Assembly (NCBI RefSeq): GCF_035978755.1
Contig: NZ_CP108414.1
Location: 5,084,001-5,148,000 of the forward strand
DNA: 64,000 bases
Reading direction: 5' to 3'
DNA from: Streptomyces sp. NBC_01298
Lineage (GTDB): Bacteria > Actinomycetota > Actinomycetes > Streptomycetales > Streptomycetaceae
This document shows positions 33,755 to 42,181 of this stretch, piece by piece. Positions within the stretch are counted from its first letter, which is position 1. Every line of letters starts with the position of its first letter. Made by a program: the position numbers and the translations under genes. The notes under the pieces were generated by a model. That model searched no databases, was not told the DNA's origin, and saw nothing but the letters and a program-made list of their open reading frames with translations.

Positions 33755-36248
33755 CCGTCAAACTCCCGACACCTACACCGCGCGAAACCGCCGCGTCGCC
33801 TCCTACCGAGAGGGTGCACGGCCAGAGGCGCCAACGAGCCGGTTCTCCACTGCGTCCGTGAAGGCCGCACCGGCACCGCGGCCAGAGGTCCCGCCGGCGC
33901 CGTTCGGGGATCTCTCCCGGGCGACGTTGGAAGAGGTCCGGGAGATCGCCACAGGAGCACTCAAGGGGCGTTCAGACCGTTCCCACGCGAACAAGCGGCG
34001 CCGTGGAATGAACATGCTGCTCGCCCACTTGGAGACACTGCCAGGGGAGACCTGGCAGCAGCGGTGGGAGGCGAGCGGCTTCGACGGCGAGAACGCGCCC
34101 TCGGTCAACATCCTCGCGCGTGAGGGGTTTCAGTACGACGGCTTCGACCTGATCACGGCCGCCAAGATGGCCTTCTGCCTTCGGGTGGTCCAGCCGTCGG
34201 TGTCAGGCTTCCGCGCCAACAAGTTCACGCGGTACGCCGAGCCCTTTCGGGAGATCCAGAACGACCCACTCCTGGACCGGTTCTTCGAGGCCGTTGACGG
34301 ACACCCCACGATGGGACACGTCCACAAGGCACGTGCGAAGTTCGATCTCACCTGCGCGCTGACCACTCAGGGCATCGCACTCGAAGATCTGACGCCTGCG
34401 GCTCTGCTGCACTACTCGCTGGAGTCGAAGCGTCTCGGGCTGACCCACGGGGCCAACAAGAACCACAATCGCTTCGCTGCGCTCGGTGCCTGGCAGTTGC
34501 TCCACGCCATGGAGCACTTTCCGGCTGAGACGCCACCGACGCTCAGGACGTTCGTGTACACCGGTCAGCGGACGATCGAGGAACTGGTGGACCGCTACGC
34601 GATCAAGAGCCTCTCAGTCCGACAGCTGTTGATCGACTACCTGACCCGCAGGCGGGCGGAGACTGACTACGTCACCGTCACCGGCCTTGCTCGGAACCTG
34701 GCCAAGCACTTCTGGGCCAAAATCGAGGAGCTCAGCCCGGGACACCCTGACCTGGTCCTCGGCCAAGACCTCTACGACCAATGGCGAGCCGAGCTCCAGA
34801 CGTGCACCACTGGTGGCGGCCGGGAGCTGAGGAAGCGCCTGGACCCGGAATCCATCCTCCTTGCCGTTCGCGGCCTCTACGTCGACCTCCACAGCTGGGC
34901 TGTCGAAGAGCCGGAGCGGTGGGCGCAGTGGGTCGTTCCGTGCCCCATCCGTCCGCAGGATCTGAAGGGGTTCGGGAAGCGCAGGCGGGAGATCAATCGG
35001 CGAATGGCGGACCGGGTCCGCGTCCGGCAGCCGCTCCTGCCCGCGCTGGTGGCCCACGTAGAAGCACGCCACGAGTTCTACGCCGGTCTGCTGGATGCCG
35101 CTCGCCCGATCGCGCTCGGTGAGGAGTTCATCCACCAAGGGCGCCGTTACCGGCGCCGGAACTCCGACTATGACCGGCGCATGGCTGCGGCGGAGGCAGA
35201 GCCGGCGGTGAGGATCACGGAAGAGGAATCGGGTGAGCGGATCAACGTGACCGTTGTCGAGGACTCCGCCTTCTGGGAGTGGGCGGCAGTCGAGGTGCTG
35301 CGGCACAGCGGAATCCGGGTGGAGGAACTCTGCGAGCTCACGCACCTGAGCATCCGCCAGTACCAACGGCCTAACGGCGAGGTCATCGCCCTGTTGGTGG
35401 TCGCGCCGTCGAAGAGCGAGCGCGAGCGAGTGATTCCGATGTCGGCCGAGTTGTTCCACGCTGTCGCGCAGATCCTTCGCCGTCATACGCGCAACGGCAG
35501 GACCATCCCCCTCGTGACCCGGTACGACCCGCACGAACGGACATGGTCGGAACGGATGCCTTTCCTCATGCAGCGGCACCTCGGGACTGCGATCGGTGTC
35601 ATGTCTGGCGCAACGGTGCTGGCCATGCTTGGCCGCAGCTGCAAAGAGCTGGCCGAGACCAACCCCGCATTTGAGGATCTGACGTTCACCCCGCATGACT
35701 TCCGTCGGCTGTTCGCCACCGAGGTTGTCAACGGTGGTCTGCCGATCCACATCGGAGCTGCCCTGCTTGGTCACCTGAATCTGCAGACGACGCAGGGATA
35801 CGTCGCAGTATTCGCCGAGGATGTGGTCGGCCACTACCAGGCCTTCCTCAACCACCGGCGGTCTCTGAGGCCCGAGGTGGAATACGGCGAGGTCAGCCCA
35901 CAGGAATGGAACGAGTTCGAGGAGCACTTCGACAAGCGCAAGGTGGAGCTGGGCAACTGCGCGCGGCCCTACGGGACGCCCTGCCAGCACGAGCACGCCT
36001 GCATCCGCTGCCCCATGCTCCAGATGAACCCCAAGATGCTGCCGAGGCTCGCGGAGCTGGAGAGGGACCTTCTCCTGCGCCGCAAGAAGGCCGAGGAGGA
36101 GCAGTGGCTCGGCGAGATCGATGGCATCGACCTGACGCTGACCTTCCTCCGCACGAAACAGGCTGAGGCAGCTCGACTCACTCACCGTCCAGTGGTGGAG
36201 CTGGGCCTTCCTCGCCCCCGTCGTGAGCGGCCTGAGGCCGAGGCATAG
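33747..36248 (+). CDS. Large tyrosine recombinase 2 (TnpB-like, zinc-motif C-terminus)
   Basis: An 833-aa recombinase, far longer than most. The catalytic domain lies at about 500-690: HSGIRVEELCEL (Arg), SKSERERVIP (Lys), PHDFRRLFATE (His-x-x-Arg), GHLNLQTTQGY (His and Tyr nucleophile). After it comes a cysteine/histidine cluster (CARPYGTPCQHEHACIRCPM) of the kind seen in TnpB-type recombinases, probably zinc-binding, and a charged helical tail. The GTG start at 33747 overlaps the end of recombinase 1. The long N-terminal part is helical and may bind the element ends. Confidence 0.9.
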   Translation: MPNRQTPDTYTARNRRVASYREGARPEAPTSRFSTASVKAAPAPRPEVPPAPFGDLSRATLEEVREIATGALKGRSDRSHANKRRRGMNMLLAHLETLPGETWQQRWEASGFDGENAPSVNILAREGFQYDGFDLITAAKMAFCLRVVQPSVSGFRANKFTRYAEPFREIQNDPLLDRFFEAVDGHPTMGHVHKARAKFDLTCALTTQGIALEDLTPAALLHYSLESKRLGLTHGANKNHNRFAALGAWQLLHAMEHFPAETPPTLRTFVYTGQRTIEELVDRYAIKSLSVRQLLIDYLTRRRAETDYVTVTGLARNLAKHFWAKIEELSPGHPDLVLGQDLYDQWRAELQTCTTGGGRELRKRLDPESILLAVRGLYVDLHSWAVEEPERWAQWVVPCPIRPQDLKGFGKRRREINRRMADRVRVRQPLLPALVAHVEARHEFYAGLLDAARPIALGEEFIHQGRRYRRRNSDYDRRMAAAEAEPAVRITEEESGERINVTVVEDSAFWEWAAVEVLRHSGIRVEELCELTHLSIRQYQRPNGEVIALLVVAPSKSERERVIPMSAELFHAVAQILRRHTRNGRTIPLVTRYDPHERTWSERMPFLMQRHLGTAIGVMSGATVLAMLGRSCKELAETNPAFEDLTFTPHDFRRLFATEVVNGGLPIHIGAALLGHLNLQTTQGYVAVFAEDVVGHYQAFLNHRRSLRPEVEYGEVSPQEWNEFEEHFDKRKVELGNCARPYGTPCQHEHACIRCPMLQMNPKMLPRLAELERDLLLRRKKAEEEQWLGEIDGIDLTLTFLRTKQAEAARLTHRPVVELGLPRPRRERPEAEA

Positions 36249-36257
36249 GGTCGCCGG

Positions 36258-37052
36258 ATGGCCGACAGGTTTGATGTGGCGCAGGCCCTTGCGGGAGCGT
36301 CGGGTGGGCGGGCCCGAGTATGGGACTTCGCCGCGCAATTCGCGGCGTCTTGGGCGACGCCTCTCTCGCCGGGGGACGGATTTGTGCCGGCGGAAGTGCG
36401 CCGTGCAGAGGAGCGACTGGGGTACCGGTTTCCCGTGGCTCTCCACGAGGCCTACGCGCTCTTCGGCCGCCGCCGCGATCTCGTTGCGCAGCACAACCCC
36501 TTGCTCCCTCCGGACGAACTGCTCCTCGATCCGTCCGGACAGCTGCTGGTGTTCCGAAGCGAGAATCAGGGTTGCGCGGGATGGGGCGTTCCCCTTGATC
36601 AGCTGTCGGCCGATGACCCACCGGTGGTCTTCTTCTCGGACTACTTGCCCGACCTGGCGTGGGAGCCGTTCATGCCAAGCTTGTCTCTCGCCTTTGCGGA
36701 GACGATCCTCAGCGAAACGGTGATGGGCAGGCGCTACGACCCGACCGGACGAGACTGCGTGGCTACACCAGAGGTCCTTTCCGGCGTTGAAGATCAATTC
36801 CAGCCGGTCGGGCTGCCGGTGTACCCGGCCTGGCACTCTCCTACGGAACCTCCGATCCGGTGGTTCTCCGCAGCGGGCAAGTTGCTGTGTCTGGAGCCCG
36901 GAAACTCAGGACAGGATCTGGTAGTCGTCGGCAGGACAGAGGGTGACCTCCTGGAGGTACTGCGGGCGATCCCCGGCGAGTGGTCCGATTCGGCGGACAC
37001 GGCTAACCGGGCGGAACCGGAGGAGCAGCACGACCTGGTTTTGCCGTTCTGA
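36258..37052 (+). CDS. SMI1/KNR4 (SUKH) family protein, element cargo
   Basis: A 264-aa protein. PAEVRRAEERLGYRFPVALHEAYALFG is the SUKH-domain opening, followed by NPLLPPDELLLD and LLVFRSENQGCAGWGVPLD. SUKH proteins often serve as immunity proteins against contact-dependent or polymorphic toxins; others have unknown roles. It begins ten bases after recombinase 2, probably co-transcribed, and has no toxin beside it. As the only cargo of the element it may protect the host from toxins of kin strains. Confidence 0.82.
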   Translation: MADRFDVAQALAGASGGRARVWDFAAQFAASWATPLSPGDGFVPAEVRRAEERLGYRFPVALHEAYALFGRRRDLVAQHNPLLPPDELLLDPSGQLLVFRSENQGCAGWGVPLDQLSADDPPVVFFSDYLPDLAWEPFMPSLSLAFAETILSETVMGRRYDPTGRDCVATPEVLSGVEDQFQPVGLPVYPAWHSPTEPPIRWFSAAGKLLCLEPGNSGQDLVVVGRTEGDLLEVLRAIPGEWSDSADTANRAEPEEQHDLVLPF

Positions 37053-37109
37053 CAGGTTTCGCCGCCAGGTCGTCGTCATGGACGACGGCCCGGCGGCCTC
37101 CGCCTGGCA

Positions 37110-38669
37110 TCAGCGGACAGGTACAGCTACTTCCTCGGTGACAGGCGAGGCGGTACTCGGGGTGGCAGCGGTGCTCTCCGCCGTCAGTTCCTCGTCGCCC
37201 TCCTCCCGATTGAGTGAAGTGCAGAGAAGCCGGGTGAAGCCGAAGAAGTAGGTGGCGGCGAAGCCCACGAGGTAGCCGACGGCCAGGCCGCCCGCGTAGA
37301 TCGCGATGGTCATCCCCATGCCCGACTTGCCGTCCAGCAGCGGGAACAGCGCCCAGCCCGAGGGGCCGATGGCGGTGGAGCCGAAGGCGGTGCCCAGCTG
37401 GTTGAAGAGGCCCACGAAGGCTCCGCCCGCGGCGCCGCCGACGCAGGCGGTGATGAAGGGGCGGCCCAGGGGGAGGGAGACGCCGTAGATGAGGGGTTCG
37501 CCCACGCCCAGGAAGCCGGCCGGGAGGGCGGACTTGATGGTGGCGCGGATCGAGCGGTTGCGGGGGAGCTTGTAGTAGACGGCGATGGCCGCGCCGACCT
37601 GGCCCGCGCCCGCCATGGCGAGGATGGGGAGCAGGACCGTGTAGCCGGTCTGTTCGATCAGCGTGGTGTGGATGGGGATCAGGGCCTGGTGCAGGCCCAG
37701 CATGACCAGCGGGAGGAACAGGCCGCCGAGGACCAGGCCCGCGAAGGCGCCGCCGGTGGCGAGCAGCCAGGTGGCGAAGGAGCCGATGGCGGAGGAGACC
37801 TCACCGGCGACGAACATCAGGCCGAAGATGGTGACGAGGCCGGAGATCAGCACCGTGAGGGTGGGGGTGACCAGGACGTCGAGCGCCTCGGGGACCCACT
37901 TGCGGCACCACTTCTCCACCTGGACGGCGAGCAGCGCGGCCGCCAGTGCGCCGAGTACGCCGCCCTGGCCCGGGGAGAGCTGCTGGCCGAAGGCGTCGAT
38001 CTTCGCGACGCCGGGGAAGACGATGATCGCGGCGACCGCGCCGCCGAGGATGGCGGTGCCGCCGAACTCCTTGGCCGTGTTGTAGCCGACGAAGACCGCG
38101 ATCAGGGACATGAACCCGCTCGCCATCGCGGCGAGGGCGGGGACTACGGCCGGCACCCAGCCCATGTTGGTGAGGAACCCATTGAGTCCGGCGATGATGC
38201 CGCAGCCGATGAGGGCCGGGATCAGCGGGACGAAGATGTTCGCGATGCGGCGCAGGAACAGCTTGAAGGGCGTGGAGTTCTTCGCCTTCTGGGCGTTCTT
38301 GATGGCCGCGCCCTGGGCGGCGAGTTCGTCGGCGCTGTGACCGGCGCTGTGACCGGCGCCGGTGCCGGCGGGTGCGGGGGCGGCGGGCGCCGTCGCCGCC
38401 GCCGCCGAGCGGCCTTCCGCGACCAGGGCCTCGAACTCGGGCGTGACGCGGGCGACGGTGCCCGGGCCCAGCACGATCTGGTACGTGTCGTCCTCGACGA
38501 CGCCCATCACGGCGGGCAGGGCCTTGAGGGCCTCGTCCTGGACCAGGGTGCGGTCGCGCAGGGTGATCCGCAGGCGGGTCATGCAGTGCGCGATGGAGAG
38601 GATGTTGTCCGGACCGCCGACCAGGGGAAGGATCGCGGCGGCTGTGGCGCGGTTCTTGTCAGTGGACAT
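37110..38669 (-). CDS. murP: MurNAc-type PTS permease EIIBC with element-derived C-terminus
   Basis: A 519-aa phosphotransferase permease of the glucose/GlcNAc superfamily. The N-terminal EIIB domain has the phosphorylated Cys29 (SIAHCMTRLRITLRD). After an Ala/Pro linker the EIIC domain spans the membrane about ten times (KLFLRRIANIFVPLIPALIGCG, GHP-like GVGEPLIYGVSLPLGRPF). No EIIA is fused, so a separate Crr-type EIIA must supply phosphate. The next gene is murQ, 50 bases upstream, which supports MurNAc uptake. The last 39 or so residues lie inside the mobile element, so the natural tail has been replaced; the membrane domain is intact. Confidence 0.88.
   Translation of the reverse strand: MSTDKNRATAAAILPLVGGPDNILSIAHCMTRLRITLRDRTLVQDEALKALPAVMGVVEDDTYQIVLGPGTVARVTPEFEALVAEGRSAAAATAPAAPAPAGTGAGHSAGHSADELAAQGAAIKNAQKAKNSTPFKLFLRRIANIFVPLIPALIGCGIIAGLNGFLTNMGWVPAVVPALAAMASGFMSLIAVFVGYNTAKEFGGTAILGGAVAAIIVFPGVAKIDAFGQQLSPGQGGVLGALAAALLAVQVEKWCRKWVPEALDVLVTPTLTVLISGLVTIFGLMFVAGEVSSAIGSFATWLLATGGAFAGLVLGGLFLPLVMLGLHQALIPIHTTLIEQTGYTVLLPILAMAGAGQVGAAIAVYYKLPRNRSIRATIKSALPAGFLGVGEPLIYGVSLPLGRPFITACVGGAAGGAFVGLFNQLGTAFGSTAIGPSGWALFPLLDGKSGMGMTIAIYAGGLAVGYLVGFAATYFFGFTRLLCTSLNREEGDEELTAESTAATPSTASPVTEEVAVPVR
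37193..37224 (-). repeat. Right end repeat of the mobile element
   Basis: CGTCGCCCT (37193-37201) and GTGCAG (37219-37224), the inverted counterpart of the left end. It lies within the present 3' coding end of murP. Confidence 0.65.
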
Positions 38670-38719
38670 CGTGGTGTTCGCCTTGCTGCTGGGGGTCAGC
38701 GGGGAGTGGCAGGGGTGGG

Positions 38720-39670
38720 TCAGCGGGGGGTCCGGGCCGGGGCCTGGGGCGGGGTCTGGGTGAGGGCGGCCCGGAGGTGGCCCTGGGAGGCGGTGAGGAG
38801 TTCGGCGGCCGTGGGGCCGTCCACTCCGCCGAGGATGACGAGGATGGCCTGCTTGACCTCGCCGTCGGACGCGGTGAGCGCGGCCTCGATCTCGGCGTCC
38901 GGGGCGCCCGTGGCCAGCGAGACGATGCGCCGGGCGCGGGCGCGCAGCTTCTCGTTGGAGGAGCGCATGTCGACCATCAGGTTTCCGTAGGTCTTGCCGA
39001 GCCGGATCATCGTGAGGGTCGAGATGAGGTTCAGTACGAGCTTCTGCGCGGTACCGGCCTTCAAGCGGGTGGACCCGGTGAGGAGTTCGGGTCCGACGAC
39101 CACCTCGATGCCGTGGTCGGCGGCGGCGGCGAGCGCGGAGCCGGCGTTGCAGGACAGACCGACGGTGAGCGCGCCGCGCTCCCGGGCGAACTCGACGGCG
39201 CCGATCGCGTACGGGGTGCGGCCGGAGGCGGAGATCCCGATGACGGTGTCCTCGGCGGTGAGGGCCAGCTCGGTCAGGTCCTCGGCGGCCAGTTCCCTGG
39301 AGTCCTCGGCGCCCTCGACGGCCTTGACCATGGCGGAGGGGCCGCCCGCGATCAGGCCGATGACCTCGGAGGGGTCGGTGTTGAAGGTGGGCGGGCACTC
39401 GCTGGCGTCCAGTACGCCCATCCGCCCGGCGGTGCCGGCGCCCGCGTAGATCAGGCGCCCGCCGCGGGCCATCCGCTCGGCGATCCCGTCGATGGCGGCG
39501 GCGATCGTCTCCAGCTCGCCGGCGACGGCGGCCGGGACGGTGGCGTCCTCGGCGTTCATCAGGCGGGCGATCTCCAGGGTGGGCAGCCGGTCGATCTCGG
39601 CCAGTTCGGGGCGGAAGGCCTCGGTGGTCAAGGTGGCGAGCTGGGCGCGGAGTTCGGCGTACGCGGTCAT
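38720..39670 (-). CDS. murQ: N-acetylmuramic acid 6-phosphate etherase
   Basis: MurQ cleaves the lactyl ether of MurNAc-6-phosphate to give GlcNAc-6-phosphate, which NagA (encoded at 0.2 kb) can use. The 316-aa protein is an SIS-fold enzyme with GGRLIYAGAGTAGRMGVLDASE, PPTFNTDP, GISASGRTPYAIGA, TGSTRLKAGTAQKLVLN and KTYGNLMVDM, all diagnostic. It follows murR and precedes murP on the same strand. Confidence 0.96.
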   Translation of the reverse strand: MTAYAELRAQLATLTTEAFRPELAEIDRLPTLEIARLMNAEDATVPAAVAGELETIAAAIDGIAERMARGGRLIYAGAGTAGRMGVLDASECPPTFNTDPSEVIGLIAGGPSAMVKAVEGAEDSRELAAEDLTELALTAEDTVIGISASGRTPYAIGAVEFARERGALTVGLSCNAGSALAAAADHGIEVVVGPELLTGSTRLKAGTAQKLVLNLISTLTMIRLGKTYGNLMVDMRSSNEKLRARARRIVSLATGAPDAEIEAALTASDGEVKQAILVILGGVDGPTAAELLTASQGHLRAALTQTPPQAPARTPR

Positions 39671-39728
39671 GGGCTTCGGCTCCTGAGCTACTGGCTGGTG
39701 GTGTCGCTGGTGCTGCGGGCTTGTGCGG

Positions 39729-40694
39729 CTAGCGGGTGGTGCCGGCGCGCTTGGAGGTGGGTACGGGGGTGTGGTGGCGGGGCGCGAGCGCCTCGTACGA
39801 GGCTGCGAGCGCGGGCGCCGCCGTCTCGTAGGTCTGCTGGGCGACGCCCACGAACAGGCAGTCCACGACGAGGAGCTGGCTGGTCCGGCTCGACATGGCC
39901 GCCGGGCGCAGCTGGGTCTCGCGGGCGGCGGAGGTCGCCAGCACGAGGTCGGCGTAGTGGACGACGGGGGAGTTGGCGCGGGCCGTCAGCGCGAGCGTGG
40001 TGGCTCCGTGCTCGAAGGCGGTCCGCAGGGGCTCGATGACGTCGCCGGTGCCGCCGGAGTGCGTGATGGCGACGGCCACGTCGCCGGGGCGCAGCAGTAC
40101 GGCGGTGGTGACGGCCAGGTGCGGGTCGTTGTGAGCGTGGGCGATCAGGCCGATGCGCGACAGCTTCTGCGCGAGGTCCTGGGCGACGAGGCCGGAGGCG
40201 CCGACGCCGTAGATCTCGATGCGGCGGGCGCCCGCGAGGGCGGCGACGGCCGAGCCGAGGGCGGCGAGGTCGATGCCGGCGGCGGTGTCGGCGAGGGTCT
40301 GCGCCTCCTCCTGGGCCAGCTTGGCGACCACGTCGGCGAGGGAGTCGTCGACGGCTATGTCCACGGTGACGGCGGGGGCCGCGCCGGACTCCTGCTGGGC
40401 GGCGAGGGCGGCGAGCGCGAGGCGCAGGTCGCGGTAGCCGGCGTAGCCGAGGAGGCGGGCGGTGCGGACGACGGTGGCCTCGCTGGTGTCGGTGCGGGCG
40501 GCGAGGTCGCTGACGGTGAGCGCGGCGCATCCGGCGGGGTCCCCGGCGACGGCCTCGGCGACGGCCTGCATGGAGCGGGTCATCGAGGGGCCGAGGCTGC
40601 GGACGCGGGCCCGCAGGGCGGCGGGGGCCGGGACGGGGGCGGGGGCGGTGGGGTCCGCGCCGCCTCTGAAGGTTTCTTTCAGGTTCTCGCTCAC
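39729..40694 (-). CDS. RpiR/MurR-family regulator
   Basis: A 321-aa regulator with N-terminal helix-turn-helix (LTVSDLAARTDTSEATVVRTARLLGYAGY) and a C-terminal SIS sugar-phosphate-sensing domain (IEIYGVGASGLVAQDLAQKL, AVAITHSGGTGDV). It is upstream of murQ-murP on the same strand and likely senses MurNAc-6-phosphate. A palindromic box overlaps the region just before its GTG start, consistent with autoregulation. The C-terminus is basic. Confidence 0.9.
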   Translation of the reverse strand: MSENLKETFRGGADPTAPAPVPAPAALRARVRSLGPSMTRSMQAVAEAVAGDPAGCAALTVSDLAARTDTSEATVVRTARLLGYAGYRDLRLALAALAAQQESGAAPAVTVDIAVDDSLADVVAKLAQEEAQTLADTAAGIDLAALGSAVAALAGARRIEIYGVGASGLVAQDLAQKLSRIGLIAHAHNDPHLAVTTAVLLRPGDVAVAITHSGGTGDVIEPLRTAFEHGATTLALTARANSPVVHYADLVLATSAARETQLRPAAMSSRTSQLLVVDCLFVGVAQQTYETAAPALAASYEALAPRHHTPVPTSKRAGTTR

Positions 40695-40697
40695 CCT

Positions 40698-40712
40698 TGA
40701 AACTTATTTTCA
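40698..40712. promoter_or_regulatory. Candidate RpiR operator
   Basis: TGAAACTTATTTTCA, an imperfect palindrome in A+T-rich sequence just upstream of the GTG start of the RpiR gene. RpiR regulators bind similar TGAAA/TTTCA boxes. Confidence 0.6.
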
Positions 40713-40811
40713 GAGGGGCGGGAACGTCAAGACGCCATAAGTCACCGGCGGGAGGGGACCTTCGCCAGGGGGACCTTCGCCACGGGGCGGGTCCGGGTCC
40801 ACAATGTGTCC

Positions 40812-41225
40812 ATGGACCACGCGACCCCCCCAACCCCCCTTGAGCAGGCGCTGCACGCCGCACGCGCCCTGGTACTCGCCGATCTCGTCGCGGGCGATGT
40901 CGCCGAGGCCTATGTCGTCTCCCTCGTCGAGGACGCGGTCACGCACCGCCGGTGGTGGGTGGAGCAGTGGCCGGAGGGCGTCGACTATCTCGCCGGGCTC
41001 GTCGCCCAGGACGTGAAGGACGCGCTGCTGGAGAAGTACGGGCGCTGGCCGCTGTGCCCGGTCTGCGGCCACGGCGAGCCGCACGCGCTGGACGTGGAGC
41101 CCGAGCTCGGCCCGGACCCGATGTGGGTGTGCTCGGAGGCCGGCGTGCGGGTGGCGCCGGTCGGCGGCCTGGGACCGGTCCTCGGCGGCTCCGGCGGCGG
41201 CTCCGGTTTCGGCTTCGGCGAATGA
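40812..41225 (+). CDS. Small uncharacterised protein with CxxC zinc motif
   Basis: A 137-aa soluble protein. A helical N-terminal half (EQALHAARALVLADLVAGD) is followed by WPLCPVCGHGEPHALDVEPE, a possible CxxCxxxxxH zinc site, and a Gly-rich end (GGSGGGSGFGFGE). I do not recognise the family. It is followed closely by the DUF4031 gene, probably in the same transcript. ATG 40812 is preferred over GTG 40806. Confidence 0.7.
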   Translation: MDHATPPTPLEQALHAARALVLADLVAGDVAEAYVVSLVEDAVTHRRWWVEQWPEGVDYLAGLVAQDVKDALLEKYGRWPLCPVCGHGEPHALDVEPELGPDPMWVCSEAGVRVAPVGGLGPVLGGSGGGSGFGFGE

Positions 41226-41232
41226 GCCGCCG

Positions 41233-41502
41233 GTGACGGTGTACATCGACCCGCCCGACTGGCCGGGACACGGCCGCCTGTGGTCGCACCTGGTCAGCGA
41301 CACCTCGTTCGAGGAACTGCACGCCTTCGCGGCGTCGATCGGCTGCCCGCCGAAGGCCTTCGAACGCGACCACTACGACGTCCCGGAGCAGCGCTACGCG
41401 GACGCGGTGCGCGCGGGCGCGGTGGAGATCGGCAGCAAGGAACTGGTCCGCCGGATCACGGCGGCGGGCCTGCGGCGGCCCAAGGGGCGGCCGGCGCCTT
41501 AG
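41233..41502 (+). CDS. DUF4031 domain protein
   Basis: An 89-aa protein that matches DUF4031 in pattern: VYIDPPDWPGHGRLWSHLVSD at the start, FAASIGCPPKAFERDHYDVPE and AGAVEIGSKELVRRI. Function is unknown. It starts 8 bases after the preceding gene, indicating an operon of two, and overlaps the 3' end of the convergent membrane protein gene. Confidence 0.85.
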   Translation: MTVYIDPPDWPGHGRLWSHLVSDTSFEELHAFAASIGCPPKAFERDHYDVPEQRYADAVRAGAVEIGSKELVRRITAAGLRRPKGRPAP

Positions 41503-42086
41503 CGGTGCCCGGGGCCGGTGGTGTCCGGGGCCTCGGTGGTGTCCGGGGCGGAGGCCACCATGGCGATCTGCGCGAAGGCGCCGATCAGCACAGTGCTCTG
41601 CAGGGCCACGAGGTTGCCGAAGGCGAAGGACGCCACGAAGGCGGGGACCGCGGCGGTGTGCAGTACGAGTGCGGTCCGGCACAGTCGGCCGCCTGTGGTC
41701 CACAGCCGCCGGGACTGTCCCGTGGGGCACCACAGGGTCCACGTGATGAAGGCGGCGGCCAGGCACCCGACCCCCACCACCGGCGCGGGTGCGTCCAGCG
41801 GAGCGGTGGCCCCCGCACCGATGCCGTGTTCCGCCACACTCACGGCGTTGAAGACGAAGACCGGCGGCCCGGCCACGGTGAAGGCGGCGCCGATCCACCG
41901 CATCCTCTTGATCCGCACCTTCCGGGGCGGGCCGAGAGGAGACGGGGTCCGGCGGCCGGCCCGTTCGTGGAAGTCCAGGAACCGCCCGGCCGCGCCCCGG
42001 AAGTCGGTCGCCAGGACCAGTCCCATGCCGCTCGCCAGGAGCCCCCACCCCAGCAGGAACAGTCCCGGACCGCCGTCGTCCCCCAT
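41499..42086 (-). CDS. Putative membrane protein of unknown function
   Basis: A 195-aa protein with about four hydrophobic segments (LFLLGWGLLASGMGLVLA, IGAAFTVAGPPVFVFNAV, VVGVGCLAAAFITWTLW, ALVLHTAAVPAFVASFAF) separated by a basic loop after the first segment. No known family is evident. Its stop overlaps the stop of the convergent DUF4031 gene. Confidence 0.65.
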   Translation of the reverse strand: MGDDGGPGLFLLGWGLLASGMGLVLATDFRGAAGRFLDFHERAGRRTPSPLGPPRKVRIKRMRWIGAAFTVAGPPVFVFNAVSVAEHGIGAGATAPLDAPAPVVGVGCLAAAFITWTLWCPTGQSRRLWTTGGRLCRTALVLHTAAVPAFVASFAFGNLVALQSTVLIGAFAQIAMVASAPDTTEAPDTTGPGHR

Positions 42087-42181
42087 GACCCCGTCTCACC
42101 CCTTCCGCGTCCGGCCCCCCGCCGGACGGGCACACGCTAGGCCCCGTACGGGGCCGCCCGGCATGCCGGAATCCGGCAGTC

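Larger units (their letters stand above)
32493..37224 (+). mobile_element. Two-recombinase (Tn554-like) mobile element inserted in murP
   Basis: About 4.7 kb bounded by imperfect inverted ends: CTGCAC-N19-AGGGCGACG reading inward from the left (32493-32526) and CTGCAC-N17-AGGGCGACG reading inward from the right (37224-37193). It carries a 400-aa and an 833-aa tyrosine recombinase in overlapping frames and a SUKH-family gene. The gene style is less extreme in G+C than the flanks. Its left flank holds a murP-like tail and its right flank the rest of murP. Exact ends could differ by some bases. Confidence 0.75.

Noticed and set aside
36249..37110. Missing third recombinase (TnpC) of a Tn554-type triad
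   Set aside because: Only the SUKH gene is present between recombinase 2 and the element end; no third recombinase could be read on either strand.
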